A DNA stretch of 34,659 nucleotides from Sulfurovum sp. (GTDB taxonomy: Bacteria; Campylobacterota; Campylobacteria; Campylobacterales; Sulfurovaceae), in contig JALUYL010000081.1 in the NCBI GenBank assembly GCA_027012955.1, forward strand, positions 1 to 34,659, written 5' to 3'. Shown here in pieces: positions 7,218-15,396 of the stretch. Every line of letters starts with the position of its first letter. Positions within the stretch are counted from its first letter, which is position 1. The position numbers and the translations under genes were made by a program. The notes below the pieces were generated by a model. The model ran no database searches, was not told where the DNA came from, and saw only the letters and a program-made list of their open reading frames with translations.

Positions 7218-8515
7218 AAAAAATACAGATAAAACAACTCATAGAAAAAATAGAAGGTGAAGCAGAACTGGACTTCACATTCAATGATGGTCTAATAGAA
7301 GATGTCAAAATAAACTTTGGATTTTACAGAGGGATAGAAGAGATACTCAGAGGTAAAGCTGCACGTGATGCATTGGTCATAACCCCAAGAGTTTGTGGCA
7401 TATGTAACCATGCCCATCTACTCTCAGCTGTACGAGCCATAGAAAATGGTTATGAAAATAGTGGCGTAAAGATAGCACTCTCTTCCAAAGCCAATGATAT
7501 ACGCGAATTTACCCTTGCCTGTGAACTGATACAAAATCATATTAAGTGGCTCTACATCACCATACTCCCACAACTAGAAGCTTATGTGAATCAACGAAGT
7601 GAAGAGAACTATGCCATTAAAGCTACGTACTTGTCATCTACTATTACTAAAGCGATGGCTATCTTTTCAGGGCAATGGCCACACTCTAGCTATGCCGTAC
7701 CAGGAGGGGTCACCTGTGATCCTACACATTTAGATGTGATGCAGGCACAAAGTCTTGTAGATGAGAGTATTAAGTTTTTTGAACAAGTTGTGACAGGGCT
7801 TAGTTTAGATACCTATTTATCTATAGATTCAGTTTCTAATCTCCATCAAATTCAAGGTGACTTTGGAAAAATGTTGCACCTAATGGGTAGTCATGGATTG
7901 GCAGAGATTGGGCAAAGTCATGACAAGTTTATCGTTTTTGGAGATTGTATACTCTCACAATCTGGAAAATCCATCGTTACCAATGTTTCTAATGTAGATA
8001 CACGTTATGTAGAAGAAAGTAAGCAAAAGGGTACAGTAGCCAAAGCAGTCACCTATAAAAATAGACTTTATGAAGTAGGACCGTTGGCACGTGGTATGGT
8101 AGCAAAAACGCCTATCATTAAAAATTTACATAAACGGTATAAAGATTCACTACTTACGCGTGTGTTTTCACGCATCAATGAAGTAGCACTTTTACTTGAC
8201 TATTCAAAAACACTTTTACATAACCTCCAATTGGATGAACCTTCCTGCACACTTGAATCCAATGTAAAACTGTATGAATTTGAAGGTACAGGTGTGGTAG
8301 AAGCGGCACGTGGTTCACTTATACATAAAACAACAGTCAGGGAAGGGCTTATCACAAACTACGACATCATTACACCCACACAGTGGAATCTCAGTCATGG
8401 TAGCAAAGAAGAACAGGGGATAGCCATTGAAGCAATGGTAGGTTCTAAAAGTATAGAAGAAGCCACTTTTATATTCCGTACTTTTGATGTTTGTTCTGTT
8501 TGCACAGCACAATAA
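7214..8515 (+). CDS. [NiFe]-hydrogenase large subunit, cytosolic, group 2-like
   Basis: A 433-aa catalytic subunit. The N-terminal metal-site motif RVCGICNHAH supplies C61 and C64, with H68. The C-terminal motif DVCSVC supplies C427 and C430. The protein then ends after only Thr-Ala-Gln: the His that normally follows the second CxxC is Gln, and there is no C-terminal peptide to be cleaved. Absence of the extension is also known in regulatory (HoxC/HupV-type) hydrogenases. It starts within the small-subunit stop (ATGA). It still needs the Hyp proteins for its Ni-Fe(CN)2CO centre, but probably not a protease. A sensory role upstream of hydABC is plausible, although no histidine kinase partner is seen in the window. 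Confidence 0.87.
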   Translation: MKKIQIKQLIEKIEGEAELDFTFNDGLIEDVKINFGFYRGIEEILRGKAARDALVITPRVCGICNHAHLLSAVRAIENGYENSGVKIALSSKANDIREFTLACELIQNHIKWLYITILPQLEAYVNQRSEENYAIKATYLSSTITKAMAIFSGQWPHSSYAVPGGVTCDPTHLDVMQAQSLVDESIKFFEQVVTGLSLDTYLSIDSVSNLHQIQGDFGKMLHLMGSHGLAEIGQSHDKFIVFGDCILSQSGKSIVTNVSNVDTRYVEESKQKGTVAKAVTYKNRLYEVGPLARGMVAKTPIIKNLHKRYKDSLLTRVFSRINEVALLLDYSKTLLHNLQLDEPSCTLESNVKLYEFEGTGVVEAARGSLIHKTTVREGLITNYDIITPTQWNLSHGSKEEQGIAIEAMVGSKSIEEATFIFRTFDVCSVCTAQ

Positions 8516-8571
8516 TATAATATTACTTTTTATAATGTTTAAAAATCAACAAAATTACATATTTTATGAAA

Positions 8572-8634
8572 ATTGAATAGTTATTCATTTTTATTTAAGC
8601 TTATTTTTCTTATCATAGTGAATGACTATTCAAT
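8572..8634 (+). promoter_or_regulatory. hydA promoter region with two TGAATA-N2-TATTCA operators
   Basis: TGAATAGTTATTCA (8574-8587) is a perfect palindrome with a 2-bp spacer. TGAATGACTATTCA (8619-8632) is the same motif with one mismatch. The two sites also form an inverted pair with each other (8572-8587 against 8619-8634, 15 of 16). TATCAT (8611-8616), two bases before the second site, is a possible -10 box. The same -10-like box, spacing and palindrome recur before the nickel-transporter gene at 19793-19814. This suggests repression at the transcription start, possibly by the TetR protein at 5724-6317. Confidence 0.65.
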
Positions 8635-8656
8635 TACACTAAAAGAGGAGAGTAGA

Positions 8657-9895
8657 ATGAGTATAGATAAAGAAGAATCCGTAAAAAAACTCTTTACGGC
8701 TGAAAGTGCACAGGTAGACACCAACAAAGGTGATGGCTACTACGATGAATTATATATTCAATGTCAAAAGAGAATTGAGGATTTAAAAAAATTAGAACCT
8801 CTCAACAATAGAAGAGATTTTATGGAGACAGTAACAGAAGAAGGGCTTGAGAGAAGAGACTTTCTTAAGTGGTCTTCTGCAACGACTGCTATGCTGATGC
8901 TTCCTGCGTCATTTACGCCTCTTGTGGCTGAAGCTGCAACACTCATGAACAGGGTGCCTGTCATTTGGATGGAACTAAGTGATTGTGCAGGTAACTCTGA
9001 AGCTCTTTTACGTTCAGACGGACCTAAGATTGATGAAATTGTATTAGACATCATCTCTTTGGAATTCCATGAAACCCTTCAAGCAGCTTCTGGTCACCAG
9101 GCTGAGAAGCAAATGGAAGAAGCGATGGAGCACTTTAAAGGGAAATATCTTCTCTTTGTTGAGGGTGCAATTCCACTAGGTATGAATGGACAATATGGAA
9201 CGATTGGAGCAAAAGGTGAAACTTTTGTAGATCACTTACAACGTGTACAAGAAGGAGCAGCTGCAGTTGTTGCGGTTGGTTCATGTGCTACGTATGGTGG
9301 TATTCCTGCTGCTGCACCAAACCCGACAGATGCTGTTGGGGTTATGGACGTAGTAAAAGGTAAGCCAATTATCAACATCCCAGCATGTCCAGCAAACCCT
9401 TCTAATATGGTAGGGGTGATTTTACACTTTGTACTCACTGGAACTATCCCTGAACTCGATTCACTTTTACGTCCTAAGTTTGCCTTTGGATATCGTATCC
9501 ATGACAACTGTGAAAGACGTGCACACTTTGATGCGGGTGAATATGTAGAAGAGTGGGGTGATGAAGGTGCGAAAAATAACTTCTGTCTCTACAAAATGGG
9601 ATGTAAGGGTCCTATGACATTCAATAACTGTTCTATCATTCGTTATAACGAAGGGGTGAACTGGCCTATTGGTGTAGGACGTGGATGTATCGGTTGTTCT
9701 GAACCAGATTTCTGGGACAAGTATGCCTATGAAAGACCAATGGCAAATGCCAACATTAAAGCACCTACAGGTGGGGTTGAAAAAACCGTTGATGAATTTG
9801 GTTTAGGATTGTTGACAGCAGCAGGTATCGGAATTGGTATCCATGCAGCAGCAAGTGCAATAGCAGGTAAAAGAGAAGATGGAGGAGAATACTAA
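8657..9895 (+). CDS. hydA: Uptake [NiFe]-hydrogenase small subunit HydA (Tat-exported, group 1)
   Basis: A 412-aa protein. The ATG at 8657 was chosen because GAGGAG precedes it; an upstream ATG would run through the operators. It passes electrons from the periplasmic active site to haem b of HydC. A twin-arginine signal RRDFLK (66-71) followed by a hydrophobic stretch and AEA near 93 directs Tat export of the folded dimer. The 65 residues before it are unusually long and contain another RRDF at 52-55. Cluster motifs include VGSCATYGG, NIPACPANP, HDNC, CLYKMGC and GCIGC. The proximal motif is C110-A-G-N113 instead of CxGC. A C-terminal hydrophobic segment (LGLLTAAGIGIGIHAAASAI) anchors it in the membrane. 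It overlaps hydB by one base (TAATG). Confidence 0.93.
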   Translation: MSIDKEESVKKLFTAESAQVDTNKGDGYYDELYIQCQKRIEDLKKLEPLNNRRDFMETVTEEGLERRDFLKWSSATTAMLMLPASFTPLVAEAATLMNRVPVIWMELSDCAGNSEALLRSDGPKIDEIVLDIISLEFHETLQAASGHQAEKQMEEAMEHFKGKYLLFVEGAIPLGMNGQYGTIGAKGETFVDHLQRVQEGAAAVVAVGSCATYGGIPAAAPNPTDAVGVMDVVKGKPIINIPACPANPSNMVGVILHFVLTGTIPELDSLLRPKFAFGYRIHDNCERRAHFDAGEYVEEWGDEGAKNNFCLYKMGCKGPMTFNNCSIIRYNEGVNWPIGVGRGCIGCSEPDFWDKYAYERPMANANIKAPTGGVEKTVDEFGLGLLTAAGIGIGIHAAASAIAGKREDGGEY

Positions 9896-11787
9896 TGCCA
9901 GAATTAAATGAACAAGCAGAAGCCCAAGCAACAGGTGGTGGAGCTGAAGTAACAGAAACTGTAGAGGAAAAAGGTTTTCATAAGACAGATGCAAATGGAA
10001 ACAAACATATTATTGTGGATCCCATTACAAGAATTGAAGGACACCTTAGAATTGAAGCAGTGATTAACTCTGATAATGTCATTGTAGATGCATGGAGTTC
10101 TTCAACGATGTTTAGAGGGATTGAAACTATCTTAAAAGGTAGAGACCCAAGAGACTGTGGTTTAATGGCAATGCGTATTTGTGGTGTATGTACAGGAACG
10201 CATTATCAAAGAAGTATAGAAGCAGTTGAAGATGCATTTAAAATTACCATTCCTAAAAATGCACGTATTGTACGGAACCTTATTCAGGGCTCACTGCAAG
10301 TACATGATCACTTTGTACATTTTTATCATCTTCATGCACTTGACTTTGTGGATGTTGTTGACGCAACTAAAGCAGACCCAGAAGCGACTGCAGCAGAAGC
10401 AGTTAAGTGGGCAAAAGTAGCAGGTACAACACCATATATCTCTGGGGCTACAGCCTATAAAGAGATTCAAGACCGTATCATTAAGTTTGTAAAAGAAGGT
10501 CGTCTTGGTATCTTTGGAAATGGATACTGGGGAAATAATGGTTATAAACTAACACCTGAACAAAATCTTATTGGTGTAGCACATTACCTTAAAGGACTTG
10601 ATGTACAAAGACGTATGTCTAAGATGCATGCACTCTTTGGTGGGAAAAGTCCTCACCCTCAATCTATTGTTGTTGGTGGAGTAACTTGTGTTCAAGATAT
10701 TCAAAATCCTGCACGTATTGCATTGTTCCAAGAGTTACTTCGTGAGACAACTGAATTTGTGAAAAAAGCCTATTTGCCAGATATCTATATGGCAGGAACG
10801 GCGTATGCAAAAGAAGCAACAGATAACGCACAGTCTTTCCATGGTACGTCACATAAAGGTACTCTAGGTAAAGGTGTTGGTGGTTCTGGTGGGGGACTAC
10901 TCTCTTACATGTCTTATGGTGACTTTAGACTTGATGATACAGGATTTTATAGTTCTGAACTTTTCCTCCCTAGAGGACTTGTACTTGATGGTGATATTAC
11001 TAAAGTACATGAATTGGATGAAGCAAAGATTACTGAAGATGTAACACACTCATGGTATGAAGGTACAGGTGCCCCTGAGCATCCGTACGTAGGTACAACT
11101 ATTCCTAAATATACAGGATTAGAGAAAAAAGAAGATGGATATGCGTATCTTAAAACAGATGAGAAATATTCATGGATTAAATCTCCACTCTATAATGGAC
11201 GAAAAGTTGAAGTAGGACCACTCGCACGTATGGTAGTTGGATATGTAAAAGGTGATAAAACTATCACTAAATACGTAGGTGATTTCTTGAAACGTTCTGG
11301 TCTTCCAATTACAGTACTTTTCTCTACTGTGGGTAGAACTGCAGCACGTGCTATTGAGACGGAGATGATTGCAGATGGTATGAAAGACTGGGCAGCAGAG
11401 CTTGCTAAAAATGCAGCTTCTGGTGACTTAAGTACATGGACTGAATTTGATTTTGATGAAGTGAGTAAAGACTGTAAAGGTAGAGGACTTGCTGAAGCAC
11501 CTAGAGGATCTTTAGGACACTGGGTTGTCATTAAAGATGGTAAAGTTAAAAACTACCAAGCTGTTGTTCCTTCTACATGGAATGCAGGTCCGAGAGGACC
11601 AAATGGTGAGATAGGTGCTTATGAAGCATCACTTATTGGTACAAAAGTAGCAAACCCTGAAGAACCATTGGAAATCATACGAACTGTTCATAGCTTTGAC
11701 CCTTGTATTGCTTGTGCAGTGCATGTGGTGGATACAAAAGGTAAGGAGTTGGCTACATATAAAGTCGACCCTACCTGTGCATTCTAG
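9895..11787 (+). CDS. hydB: Uptake [NiFe]-hydrogenase large subunit HydB (group 1, likely 1b)
   Basis: A 630-aa catalytic subunit that oxidises H2 at the Ni-Fe(CN)2CO centre on the periplasmic side. It is carried across the membrane with HydA. About 35 hydrophilic N-terminal residues precede the conserved DPITRIEGHLRIEA. The L1 motif RICGVCTGTH gives C96, C99 and H103. The L2 motif DPCIACAVH gives C604, C607 and H610. Twenty residues follow H610 and are the C-terminal extension expected to be cut off after nickel insertion, probably by HydD. Sequence and gene order fit the Wolinella/Helicobacter membrane-bound respiratory enzymes (group 1b). The stop overlaps the ribosome-binding site of hydC. 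Confidence 0.96.
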   Translation: MPELNEQAEAQATGGGAEVTETVEEKGFHKTDANGNKHIIVDPITRIEGHLRIEAVINSDNVIVDAWSSSTMFRGIETILKGRDPRDCGLMAMRICGVCTGTHYQRSIEAVEDAFKITIPKNARIVRNLIQGSLQVHDHFVHFYHLHALDFVDVVDATKADPEATAAEAVKWAKVAGTTPYISGATAYKEIQDRIIKFVKEGRLGIFGNGYWGNNGYKLTPEQNLIGVAHYLKGLDVQRRMSKMHALFGGKSPHPQSIVVGGVTCVQDIQNPARIALFQELLRETTEFVKKAYLPDIYMAGTAYAKEATDNAQSFHGTSHKGTLGKGVGGSGGGLLSYMSYGDFRLDDTGFYSSELFLPRGLVLDGDITKVHELDEAKITEDVTHSWYEGTGAPEHPYVGTTIPKYTGLEKKEDGYAYLKTDEKYSWIKSPLYNGRKVEVGPLARMVVGYVKGDKTITKYVGDFLKRSGLPITVLFSTVGRTAARAIETEMIADGMKDWAAELAKNAASGDLSTWTEFDFDEVSKDCKGRGLAEAPRGSLGHWVVIKDGKVKNYQAVVPSTWNAGPRGPNGEIGAYEASLIGTKVANPEEPLEIIRTVHSFDPCIACAVHVVDTKGKELATYKVDPTCAF

Positions 11788-11799
11788 GAGGGCTTGATT

Positions 11800-12549
11800 A
11801 TGAAAGCAAAACCAGGATATAGACAGGTTAAGCGAAGAACAGGTGCCCTTAGAATTATTCACTGGACCAATGTGGTAGCTATGATGGTTTCAATCGCTAC
11901 CGGTCTTTACATTGCTGAACCTTATTATCAAACCCTCATTGCGGAGGGTGCAGTCGATAAGTATGTAATGGCATGGAACCGTTGGGGACATTTTATTATG
12001 GCGATTATTTTTGATGTTACATCGATAGTAATAGCATATTTGACATTTTTCTCACGTGTGGATCGCCCGTGGAAAAAGGCGATTCCTAATAAGGAAAACC
12101 TCTCAGAGTTTGTTGAAGTATTTTTGAATCTCATTACACTGAATAAGCGTAAAAAGTTTGATTCAACGCATAATGATAGTTTTAATATTGTCTACTTCTT
12201 TATTTTTCATTTCCTTATGATTTGGATGTTGTTGACAGGTCTTCAAATGTATGTGCATGGATTAGAATCTGGGCTAAGTAGCATTGGAGAATGGTGGCCA
12301 TGGATGTTGCATGCTGTCACTGACTGGACGATTCCTGTGAGTGGATGGATGGTCGGTGGTGGACCAACTGCTTCGCTAATGGATGTACGTATTTCGCATC
12401 ATATTACAATGTGGTTACTTATTACATGGGTTGTTTTTCATATTTATTATCAAGTATGGAGAACAATCTTCTGGAAAGAAGGAGACATTTCTATTATCGT
12501 TGGTGGTAGTAAATATGTCAAAATAAAAGAAGGCGAAGAAGAAGCATAA
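11800..12549 (+). CDS. hydC: HydC, cytochrome b membrane anchor of uptake hydrogenase
   Basis: A 249-aa inner-membrane di-haem cytochrome b that takes electrons from HydA and reduces quinone. The ATG at 11800 is placed 7 bp after AGGAGGG (11786-11792); a TTG two codons upstream is less likely. Several transmembrane segments are visible. Candidate haem ligands are His in RIIHWTN near the start of the first segment, His in RWGHFIM, and the pair HHITMW plus VVFHIYY in the last one. It follows hydB by 12 bp, as in hydABC operons. The end of its coding sequence forms part of a stable hairpin. Confidence 0.93.
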   Translation: MKAKPGYRQVKRRTGALRIIHWTNVVAMMVSIATGLYIAEPYYQTLIAEGAVDKYVMAWNRWGHFIMAIIFDVTSIVIAYLTFFSRVDRPWKKAIPNKENLSEFVEVFLNLITLNKRKKFDSTHNDSFNIVYFFIFHFLMIWMLLTGLQMYVHGLESGLSSIGEWWPWMLHAVTDWTIPVSGWMVGGGPTASLMDVRISHHITMWLLITWVVFHIYYQVWRTIFWKEGDISIIVGGSKYVKIKEGEEEA

Positions 12550-12560
12550 AGCTTCTTCTT
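12536..12560 (+). terminator. Hairpin at the hydC/hydD border
   Basis: AAGAAGAAGC and GCTTCTTCTT form a perfect 10-bp stem around the loop ATAAA, which includes the hydC stop codon. A short run of Ts follows but no long U tract. It may attenuate transcription or trim and stabilise the hydABC mRNA so that hydD is expressed less; full termination is doubtful. Confidence 0.45.
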
Positions 12561-12574
12561 TCTAAAGGCATACA

Positions 12575-13165
12575 TTGGCAGTAGAAAAAATAGCACTTAT
12601 CGGTATAGGAAATATTATGTTTCACGATGAGGGACTAGGTGCATACTTAGTGAAGTATATTGAAGAAAATTATGAAGCACATCCCAATCTAACGATTGTT
12701 GAAGGGGGAACTTTAGGATTTACTTTAATGACATACTATCAGGAGTATGACAAGATTATCGTAGTGGGTACAGGTTCTAAAGAAGGACCTGTTGGTACGA
12801 TAGCTTCTGAAAATGCTGAGCAAGTGATGGCAAATGAATCTGCTACACGTAAAACTGCCAATGAAGTCGAGATTACAATGATGATAGAGATATGCTCCTT
12901 TCATGAGGATATGGGAGAAGTACAGCTTATTACAATGGTACCTCATGATATCATAGAAGTTAAAAATGCAATGACGCCTGAAACATTGGTACATATGCCA
13001 AAGTTGGTAGAAAGTACGTTATCTGAATTGAAAAATTCTGGGATTAGCTTGAAACGAAAAGTATCAGATGAAGTGAGTTTTGCAAAGATTATTCATGCCT
13101 ATGCAAATCCAAAAATATCTGATTTTCATGATATGTCCGCGTTGGTTTTAAATATATTACTTTAG
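12575..13165 (+). CDS. hydD: Hydrogenase maturation endopeptidase HydD (HyaD/HybD family)
   Basis: A 196-aa protease expected to remove the C-terminal extension of HydB after nickel insertion. It starts at TTG, 6 bp after AAAGG. The N-terminal family motif ALIGIGNIMFHDEGLGAY contains the first metal ligand (Glu in HDEG). The His of CSFHEDMGEV near residue 110 matches the third ligand. The Asp of the family, normally just after the second hydrophobic strand (VVDA-like), is missing here: the strand reads IIVVGTGSKEG. In Helicobacter pylori hydD is known to be needed for hydrogenase activity. It follows hydC, as in that operon. Confidence 0.87.
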   Translation: MAVEKIALIGIGNIMFHDEGLGAYLVKYIEENYEAHPNLTIVEGGTLGFTLMTYYQEYDKIIVVGTGSKEGPVGTIASENAEQVMANESATRKTANEVEITMMIEICSFHEDMGEVQLITMVPHDIIEVKNAMTPETLVHMPKLVESTLSELKNSGISLKRKVSDEVSFAKIIHAYANPKISDFHDMSALVLNILL

Positions 13166-13190
13166 ATGTTGTAGTATATATATTCTTATA

Positions 13191-13294
13191 ATTGTTTAGT
13201 CTACAGCCAGATGAGTTGATTTTTACCTTGTCCAGAGTATTGCATTCCTCCTTGAATTTGCATAGCTTTTTTTGCTGGCTGTAGACTAAACAAT
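13191..13294. repeat. Inverted-repeat unit 1 before hydE
   Basis: ATTGTTTAGTCTACAGCCAG (13191-13210) is perfectly inverted at 13275-13294, giving a 20-bp stem around 64 bp. The interior contains TGCATTCCTCCT (13241-13252) followed by TTTGCAT. The same arm sequence occurs again in unit 2, 29 bp downstream. The unit could be a miniature transposable element, a pair of protein-binding sites, or an RNA stem in the leader of hydE. Confidence 0.7.
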
Positions 13295-13323
13295 TTAGGC
13301 AACTGTGATTTATTTAAGATAGT

Positions 13324-13448
13324 ATTGTTTAGTATACAGCCAGATTTTGAGTATTATTGTTTTAATTCTAAAGTTTGATTTATTGAGTTAAAATGCATAC
13401 CTCCTATTTGCATGGAAATAAGCTTCTATCTGGTTGTATAGTAAACAT
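13324..13448. repeat. Inverted-repeat unit 2 before hydE
   Basis: ATTGTTTAGTATACAGCCAG (13324-13343) matches the left arm of unit 1 at 19 of 20 positions. A less exact inverted copy (ATCTGGTTGTATAGTAAACA, 13428-13447) closes the unit just before the hydE ribosome-binding site. The interior again has TGCATACCTCCT (13394-13405) followed by TTTGCAT. The shared arms and shared interior motif show that the two units are related copies, the second partly decayed or diverged. Confidence 0.65.
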
Positions 13449-13464
13449 GAAAACAAGGAAAATT

Positions 13465-15396
13465 ATGTATTTTATCTTAGAGATAGCATTCTCTTCACCT
13501 AAAAATTATATCGCCAATCTTATACGAGCGTATGGGGAACAAAAACAGATAGAAGTTGATGTACTTCAAACCACAGATAAAATTATTATGACATTCAACA
13601 AAGAAGATGAAAAACTAGAAACGTTTTTATTGGGACTTGAAGATATACTTCCTGCTTCACTCTTTTTAGGCAAAGGTAAACACTATTTTTCAGATAATAA
13701 GCCTGCGCTTATGCCCGTGAGTAAAAGTAATTTACCTGTCAACATTGCACCATGTCCTACTTGCCAAAAAGAGATGTTTGATGTGAGTTCAAGGCGTTAT
13801 TATTATCCGTTTACTTCTTGTAATTACTGTGGTTCTCAACACCAGTTTCTTACAAAGTACCCGTATGAACGACTCCATACTACAATGAAGTTTCTTGTTC
13901 CCTGTGAAGCGTGTAAGAACGAATTGAATTTAAATGCTTTACGTAAAGATTATCCGCTTATATCTTGTATTGAATGTGGAATCGGGTTGCGTATGCTGGA
14001 CAAAGAAAGTGAACATATGGCACTGAACAAAGGTGACTACCGCAAACTTTTTGAAGTAGCAGGACGTGCCATTGCTTCAGGAAAAACACTACTGATGAAA
14101 ACAATGCATGGGTACAGAAAGTTTTTTAATCCCAACAATAGTGACATCAAACATATTGGGCTCTCTACACTGCTTATGGCAAGAGCAGAAGGATTTAATA
14201 CCCATCTTATGATGGTTGAGCAAGAGTTTAATGCGTTACTTAGTATTGAACGTCCCCTTCTCAGAGTGGCAACAAAAAGTGATGAAGTAAAAGCACTGTA
14301 TGGTTCATCGGTATTGGTTAAGTACCCTGATGATGGGTTGACGATGCTATTGGCTAAAGAAGTAGTTACTTCAGGGCTTGACTATATCGCCTATATAGAA
14401 TGTGATGGGAATGAAGAGGCGGACTTCTTGGTGGATTTTGATATGCCTATCAATACCCAAAAAGACACCAAAGTATTCATTAATCAAGATACAAAACTTT
14501 TTGTCTCTGGTGAGCGGATCCTTTATCCAACAGAGGTGCAGAGCAATAAAGACAGGGTCACGGTTGCACATGACTTGGCTTGCGTGAAGATAGACAATAA
14601 AAGTATCGTTGACTCACTGGGAGTATTTGACAGTGTAGATACACAAGAACTCTATGTGTTAGAAGGCGAAGATTTTGAAGGTGGACACTCAAACGAACAT
14701 CGTTTTGAACAGTACAAAGCCTCAATGATGTCAGTGCTTGCCGAACATCATAAGGTAGGTCAAAAAGCCATTGGGGTTCATTTTGATGGGAGTCTGCATT
14801 TTTTATATTATAATGGGAAAAACGTGATTGATGCTGTACCACCTATCCCTTTCGAGTCCGATAACCTGTGGGATAAAATATCCACACTAAGAGAAGGTTC
14901 AGACAGGTTGGTAGAGAATTATCAAAAAGCCTACCCTGAAGTCTGGGAGCGTTTAGATAACCTAAAAGGTGATATGGATATCTTTGAAGTGACTGCTATT
15001 ACGCTTGGGCTTGAAGATGAAAGCTTTGAGGGTATCTCTGCTGAGGCACTTAGCTTTTTAGGTAAAGGTGGACTACAGATAGATACCAGAGTCAAAGACA
15101 ACCGTTTTGATAACTATGCCTTTTTAACAAGCATCATGTCTTATCAGTTAGGGGATGTGGAGAACAACTTCATGTGTTACAGTATCTATGAGTCTTTTGG
15201 AGACTACATCGGTGAGATAGTGCCTCAATTGTGTGACAAAGTGGGTAGTAATATCGTTGTACTTACAGGTGAAACCTTTGCCAATCAGTCGCTCTATGGT
15301 AGAATACAAAGAACACTGGGGCAGAAAAATCCTCTAATGAATCAAAATTTCCCTATAGGCAAGGAGAATGCGGTATATGGAGCTTTGTACTTATAA
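13465..15396 (+). CDS. hydE: HydE, divergent HypF paralogue for hydrogenase maturation
   Basis: A 643-aa protein. The ATG at 13465 has AAGGA 5 bp before it; two upstream ATGs lie within the inverted repeat. It aligns by eye with HypF: two zinc-finger pairs (C97/C100 with C119/C122, C147/C150 with C168/C171), shared motifs such as RRYYYPFTSCNYC and TTMKFLVPCEAC, a degenerate YrdC-like part (LLMKTMHGYRKF) and a C-terminal Kae1-like part (AIGVHFDGSLHFLYY, VVLTGETFANQ). The acylphosphatase signature VQGVGFRPF and the KQRPTKP motif are absent, so it probably does not transfer carbamoyl groups itself. Position and order match Helicobacter/Wolinella hydE, known to be required for hydrogenase activity in H. 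pylori. It is unrelated to the HydE of [FeFe]-hydrogenases. Confidence 0.83.
   Translation: MYFILEIAFSSPKNYIANLIRAYGEQKQIEVDVLQTTDKIIMTFNKEDEKLETFLLGLEDILPASLFLGKGKHYFSDNKPALMPVSKSNLPVNIAPCPTCQKEMFDVSSRRYYYPFTSCNYCGSQHQFLTKYPYERLHTTMKFLVPCEACKNELNLNALRKDYPLISCIECGIGLRMLDKESEHMALNKGDYRKLFEVAGRAIASGKTLLMKTMHGYRKFFNPNNSDIKHIGLSTLLMARAEGFNTHLMMVEQEFNALLSIERPLLRVATKSDEVKALYGSSVLVKYPDDGLTMLLAKEVVTSGLDYIAYIECDGNEEADFLVDFDMPINTQKDTKVFINQDTKLFVSGERILYPTEVQSNKDRVTVAHDLACVKIDNKSIVDSLGVFDSVDTQELYVLEGEDFEGGHSNEHRFEQYKASMMSVLAEHHKVGQKAIGVHFDGSLHFLYYNGKNVIDAVPPIPFESDNLWDKISTLREGSDRLVENYQKAYPEVWERLDNLKGDMDIFEVTAITLGLEDESFEGISAEALSFLGKGGLQIDTRVKDNRFDNYAFLTSIMSYQLGDVENNFMCYSIYESFGDYIGEIVPQLCDKVGSNIVVLTGETFANQSLYGRIQRTLGQKNPLMNQNFPIGKENAVYGALYL

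Noticed and set aside
8573-8656. An upstream start for hydA adding 28 residues
   Set aside because: It would translate through the palindromic operators and lacks a ribosome-binding site, whereas GAGGAG precedes the ATG at 8657.
9232-11531. Minus-strand reading frames within hydA and hydB
   Set aside because: They lie fully opposite strongly conserved hydrogenase coding sequence and show no family features or ribosome-binding sites.
13191-13448. A short CRISPR array
   Set aside because: The repeats occur as inverted pairs with interiors of unequal size and shared sequence, not as regular direct repeats with unique spacers, and no cas genes are present.
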